A DNA stretch of 64,000 nt from Formicarius rufipectus (lineage: Eukaryota; Chordata; Aves; Passeriformes; Formicariidae), in contig VXAU01004369.1 of assembly GCA_013399695.1 (NCBI GenBank), forward strand, positions 62,001 through 126,000, written 5' to 3'. Position 1 is the first letter of the stretch; each line of letters opens with the position of its first letter. Both the position numbers and the translations under genes were made by a program. The notes under the pieces are model-generated. The model was given only the letters and a program-made list of their open reading frames with translations. It did no database searches and was not told the DNA's origin. Below are positions 60,932 through 64,000 of this stretch, one piece after another.

Positions 60932-62025
60932 CTGGCTCAACAGTTGTATCAAAACAGAGAGGAAAAAAAAGAAACCAAAGATCTAAAAATAAGGCTGAAC
61001 TCAGATGACCCCCTGCACTCCAGTAAATCACGGCTGAACTCTGCTCCCCGAGCCTCACTCCTGCAGCAGCCTGAGAGGAGGGAACAGCTTTTCTTTAGAC
61101 CTGAAAGCAGGTTTTTGTGGGGGATAAAACCAGCCAGGACACCTGAATAAGCCTCACAACGAAAGGTAGCAAGTGTTTGTGTATATTCCAAGCACAGATT
61201 AGGAGTTCTGAGCGATACGAGTCAAACATGATGTTTTCAAAACAGACGTGGCTGGAACTAAGAATTGAACGATGTCATTTTAACCCCCCACTTTTATAAC
61301 ACCGATTTGTTACATCCACCTAAAGCTTCTCCCTCCCGCTGTACCTCCTGCTCTGGGTGTCCAGCTGGGTCCCTGCAGGGCACCTCCAGCTCTTTCACGA
61401 GCTCCTCCAGCCTGTCCAAGCCCTTTTGTTTCCAGGCTGGGCTCCGAGGTAAAGCCAAACTTCATCCCCCGAGTGTTTCATGACAACACCCACCAAAAGC
61501 AGCAGCGTCCTCCTGTCCCAGCTCCAAAGGCACAGCCACACCGGAGAACTATCCCAGCCCCTCCACGGGGCTTTCAAGTATTCAGTGAAAACAAAGCGCT
61601 TTGGAAAGCCCCAGAGGCAGGAAAACTTCACCCCTTCAGCTGCCAAGTTCCAGAAGCCCCTTCCCAGACAAACCAGCACCTTGCTGGGAAGACCAAAGTG
61701 GACACAGCCCGTGTCCGTGTGTTCCCACTCCAGCACTTGGCACAGCCCTCAGAACGGAGCCAGTTCTCCCCGAGCAAGACTTTTACTTACCCCCACCCCT
61801 ACTGACAGCACCTTCCCGCTGCTCTTATGCCAAAAGCAGCCGCTGGAATTACGGGAGAGCAGAGAGCAGCCAAAAATCACCCGGCACAGAGAACATCCAG
61901 GGGTTTTCACTTGACCCAAACAAATCTGTAACGTCAACAGTCTCATGATTTAAGCAATGAATTTGTTGTCATGGCAGGGGTGACTCTGGCCGGAAGCTCA
62001 AGAAAACAATGGCCCTTAAACTGGT

Positions 62026-62033
62026 TATAAAAG
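62026..62033 (+). promoter_or_regulatory. TATA box candidate
   Basis: TATAAAAG matches the TATA consensus and lies at the left edge of the CpG-rich region, followed by GCGCCGGG. If used, transcription would run rightward from about 62055, opposite to the leftward gene proposed here. A 161-codon plus frame overlaps it but is unrecognised. Confidence 0.3.
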
Positions 62034-62686
62034 CGCCGGGTTTTCCCACCTCCAAAACGAAAGTGAGAGCAGGAAAACGCTCACAAGGCAGGGAACAGAG
62101 TCCCGAGAGCGCAGGCGGCACCGCACGGCTCAGGCAGCCCCCGGCAGGAAAAGCACCGTGCACTTCCACCTTGCAGCAGCCCCAGCGATCCGAGGCGAGC
62201 ACGCTGCCCACTGTCCTGCAGCACACACGGCCCCCCGAGCTCCAGCGGCAGGACAGAAACCCCCTTGCCACGGGATGCTGGGAACAAAACCTCGCCCGGC
62301 AGCACTTTCCTGCTGATCCCTGCAGTCTCTCCCTCCGGACTCGGGGCCTACTCACAGCACACAGCCCGAAGACCTTTAAAAACCACTCGCAGCCCCCGCC
62401 GGCCTCTTTTTGTAGCAGCTTTGGCGGGGGGGTTTGGGGCAGTGGGAGCCTCCTCCTCACCAAGCGTGGCCTGGCAGGGAAAACTGTTCGCTGAGACATT
62501 CCACCTGAGATTTATCCCCCCCATCAGCCGAGTAATAGAAATTAAATAAAACAAAATAAATCACAGGAAAATCGGCCCCAGCTGGAGGAAAAAAAATTTC
62601 CAAAAACAAACAAACAAAAAATCCCCAAAACACTAAAACCCTGGGTTTAAATTCGCCTGGAAAAACAACAAAACCAAAGCACTTAC

Positions 62687-62826
62687 CTGGGCAGGACCAG
62701 AGGAAAAACTCAGGAGCGGTTTATAATTAAAAGTTTACCCTTGGGGGTCATTGCGGCTTCGGGGGAGAGGGGGACCCCCGGGAAGGCTGAACCCCCAAAC
62801 ATCCCACGAGCAGAAGGGGGCACACC
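62687..62826 (-). other. Candidate first exon ending in a consensus donor
   Basis: On the minus strand the sequence ends TCCTGCCCAG|GTAAGTGC, a near-perfect donor (GTAAGT at 62681-62686). The exon would run back toward the 45-bp array. Its only ATG in good context (CCGCAATGA, about 62753) opens a 13-codon frame, MTPKGKLLIINRS, closed by TGA, so the exon would be 5' untranslated with a small upstream frame. The true 5' end is unknown. Confidence 0.35.
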
Positions 62827-62827
62827 N
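62827..62827. other. Single unknown base (N)
   Basis: The N sits exactly at the left border of the 45-bp array, which suggests that the array was not fully spanned and its copy number may be understated. Confidence 0.9.
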
Positions 62828-63682
62828 GCACTGCTCGGCGACCTTCGGCTCTTTCCGGAGCCGCTCGGCCCGGCACTGCTCGGCGACCTTCGGCTCTTTC
62901 CGGAGCCGCTCGGCCCGGCACTGCTCGGCGACCTTCGGCTCTTTCCGGAGCCGCTCGGCCCGGCACTGCTCGGCGACCTTCGGCTCTTTCCGGAGCCGCT
63001 CGGCCCGGCACTGCTCGGCGACCTTCGGCTCTTTCCGGAGCCGCTCGGCCCGGCACTGCTCGGCGACCTTCGGCTCTTTCCGGAGCCGCTCGGCCCGGCA
63101 CTGCTCGGCGACCTTCGGCTCTTTCCGGAGCCGCTCGGCCCGGCACTGCTCGGCGACCTTCGGCTCTTTCCGGAGCCGCTCGGCCCGGCACTGCTCGGCG
63201 ACCTTCGGCTCTTTCCGGAGCCGCTCGGCCCGGCACTGCTCGGCGACCTTCGGCTCTTTCCGGAGCCGCTCGGCCCGGCACTGCTCGGCGACCTTCGGCT
63301 CTTTCCGGAGCCGCTCGGCCCGGCACTGCTCGGCGACCTTCGGCTCTTTCCGGAGCCGCTCGGCCCGGCACTGCTCGGCGACCTTCGGCTCTTTCCGGAG
63401 CCGCTCGGCCCGGCACTGCTCGGCGACCTTCGGCTCTTTCCGGAGCCGCTCGGCCCGGCACTGCTCGGCGACCTTCGGCTCTTTCCGGAGCCGCTCGGCC
63501 CGGCACTGCTCGGCGACCTTCGGCTCTTTCCGGAGCCGCTCGGCCCGGCACTGCTCGGCGACCTTCGGCTCTTTCCGGAGCCGCTCGGCCCGGCACTGCT
63601 CGGCGACCTTCGGCTCTTTCCGGAGTCGCTCGGCCCGGCACTGCTCGGCGACCTTCGGCTCTTTCCGGAGTCGCTCGGCCGG
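62828..63682. repeat. 45-bp GC-rich satellite, 19 copies
   Basis: Nineteen head-to-tail units with exact 45-base spacing. Each unit starts GCACTGCTCGGCGACCTTCG and contains GCTCTTTCCGGAGCC. The first 17 units are identical by eye. The last two share a C-to-T change (GAGTCGCTCGG) and the 19th also ends CGGCCGGG. Each unit has seven CpG sites. Because 45 is divisible by three, periodic frames of 300-390 codons are open on both strands (15-residue periods VAEQCRAERLRKEPK, GRRAVPGRAAPERAE and CSATFGSFRSRSARH). They lack a proper ATG start and are not called as genes. Confidence 0.97.
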
Positions 63683-63728
63683 GCACTGCTCGGCCAATCT
63701 CGCGCGTTCCGGAAGCGCTTCTCACGCG
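63683..63728. repeat. Diverged 20th unit carrying CCAAT and ETS sites
   Basis: Shares the first 12 bases of the 45-bp unit (GCACTGCTCGGC) and the TTCCGGA core, but differs elsewhere. Here the unit reads GGCCAATCT and TTCCGGAAGCGC, which are a CCAAT box (63694-63698) and a consensus ETS site CCGGAAG (63709-63715). Confidence 0.7.
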
Positions 63729-63735
63729 CATGCGC
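63726..63735. promoter_or_regulatory. NRF1 site
   Basis: GCGCATGCGC is the palindromic core bound by NRF1, common in CpG-island promoters. It lies 11 bases beyond the ETS site, so CCAAT, ETS and NRF1 motifs sit within about 45 bases. Confidence 0.6.
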
Positions 63736-63804
63736 TCTGCCCCCCCCGGCTCATCCCGACACCTCCCGTGACCCCCGCGCCCGGCGACCCTCGGCTCCTT
63801 CCGC

Positions 63805-63805
63805 N
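63805..63805. other. Single unknown base (N)
   Basis: An N between two partial 45-bp-like units (CTTCCGC before, GCTCGGCGACC after). Another sign that array DNA is collapsed or misjoined here. Confidence 0.9.
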
Positions 63806-63840
63806 GCTCGGCGACCTTCGGCTCTTTCCGGAGGGCGGAG
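63806..63840. repeat. Partial 45-bp unit beyond the main array
   Basis: GCTCGGCGACCTTCGGCTCT and TTCCGGAG reproduce about 29 bases of the 45-bp unit, separated from the array by the promoter motifs. An upstream trace GCGACCCTCGGCTCCTTCCG (from about 63784) is a second diverged partial copy. Confidence 0.85.
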
Positions 63841-63886
63841 CTCGGGAAGGTTCGGGCGCGCTCGGAGGAGGGGTTCCCGCCTCGCT

Positions 63887-63896
63887 CGGCCATCTT
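63887..63896 (-). promoter_or_regulatory. YY1-like site
   Basis: Minus strand AAGATGGCCG is one base from the YY1 core AAGATGGCGG, often found just downstream of CpG-island start sites. Its minus orientation would agree with leftward transcription. Confidence 0.3.
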
Positions 63897-64000
63897 CGGA
63901 GCCTCTCGGGAATCTTCGGAATCCCTCGGTGATCTCCGTAGCCTCTCGGGAATCTTCGGAACCTCTCGGTGATCTCCGTAACCCCTCGGGGATCTCCGGA
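63891..64000. repeat. 20/40-bp tandem repeat at the window end
   Basis: A 40-base unit made of two related 20-base halves: GCCTCTCGGGAATCTTCGGA and ATCCCTCGGTGATCTCCGTA. It recurs at 63901 and 63941 with few changes, preceded by a partial and followed by a third half. It continues past the window edge. Confidence 0.9.

Larger units (their letters stand above)
61980..64000. promoter_or_regulatory. CpG-rich promoter region at right edge
   Basis: From about 61980 the DNA becomes rich in G, C and CpG, apart from an A-rich interval at 62530-62670, and stays so to the window end. It contains TATA-like, CCAAT, ETS, NRF1 and YY1-like motifs, a strong minus-strand donor and two tandem arrays. In vertebrates this combination usually marks the start of a gene. 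The CpG density of the 45-bp array alone would inflate any island call. Confidence 0.6.

Noticed and set aside
61969..62499. Opposed 161- and 176-codon frames in the CpG-rich region
   Set aside because: Arg, Pro, Ser and Gly rich on both strands, with no domain, as expected of high-GC DNA.
62828..63682. CRISPR-like regular repeat
   Set aside because: The units are directly adjacent with no unique spacers, and the host is a vertebrate.

Overview
This window is vertebrate nuclear DNA and almost certainly comes from a passerine bird. It holds about two dozen fragments of the avian CR1 LINE. They carry the family's 3' end motif on either strand and are all cut at the 5' side. It also holds one short SINE whose head resembles tRNA-Ile and whose tail is a CR1 3' end, the architecture of the passerine-lineage TguSINE1 family. 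No bacterial operon, phage, CRISPR array, functional tRNA or rRNA gene, or recognisable protein domain is present. Most long open frames lie inside CR1 copies, GC-rich DNA or tandem repeats and are chance frames.

Layout. 1-196: 11-bp minisatellite cut by the window edge. 0.2-20 kb: CR1-rich intergenic or intronic DNA, with polypurine arrays and assembly gaps at 8.0-8.4 kb. 20.4-24.2 kb: a 243-bp block present twice at near identity, followed by a ~59-bp minisatellite split by the SINE. 26.4-29.2 kb: 36-bp and 24-bp tandem arrays ending in a CpG-rich patch. 29.2-44.7 kb: sparse CR1 DNA and an AT-rich simple repeat, ending with an older 92-bp duplication. 45.0-45.55 kb: a second CpG-rich patch with SOX-like motifs. 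45.6-61.9 kb: mostly low-GC DNA with a few weak exon-like segments on the minus strand. 62.0-64.0 kb: a strongly CpG-rich region with promoter motifs and 19 copies of a 45-bp GC-rich repeat.

The best interpretation is that the right end is the 5' end of a gene read leftward, because a strong minus-strand splice donor lies beside the CpG-rich repeat. Most of the rest would then be its introns or intergenic DNA. I cannot name the gene, and every exon call is tentative. The most notable observations are the amplified promoter-like repeat at 62.8-63.7 kb and two local duplications that each begin at, or within a few bases of, the broken 5' end of a minus-strand CR1. I found no undescribed multi-gene system.
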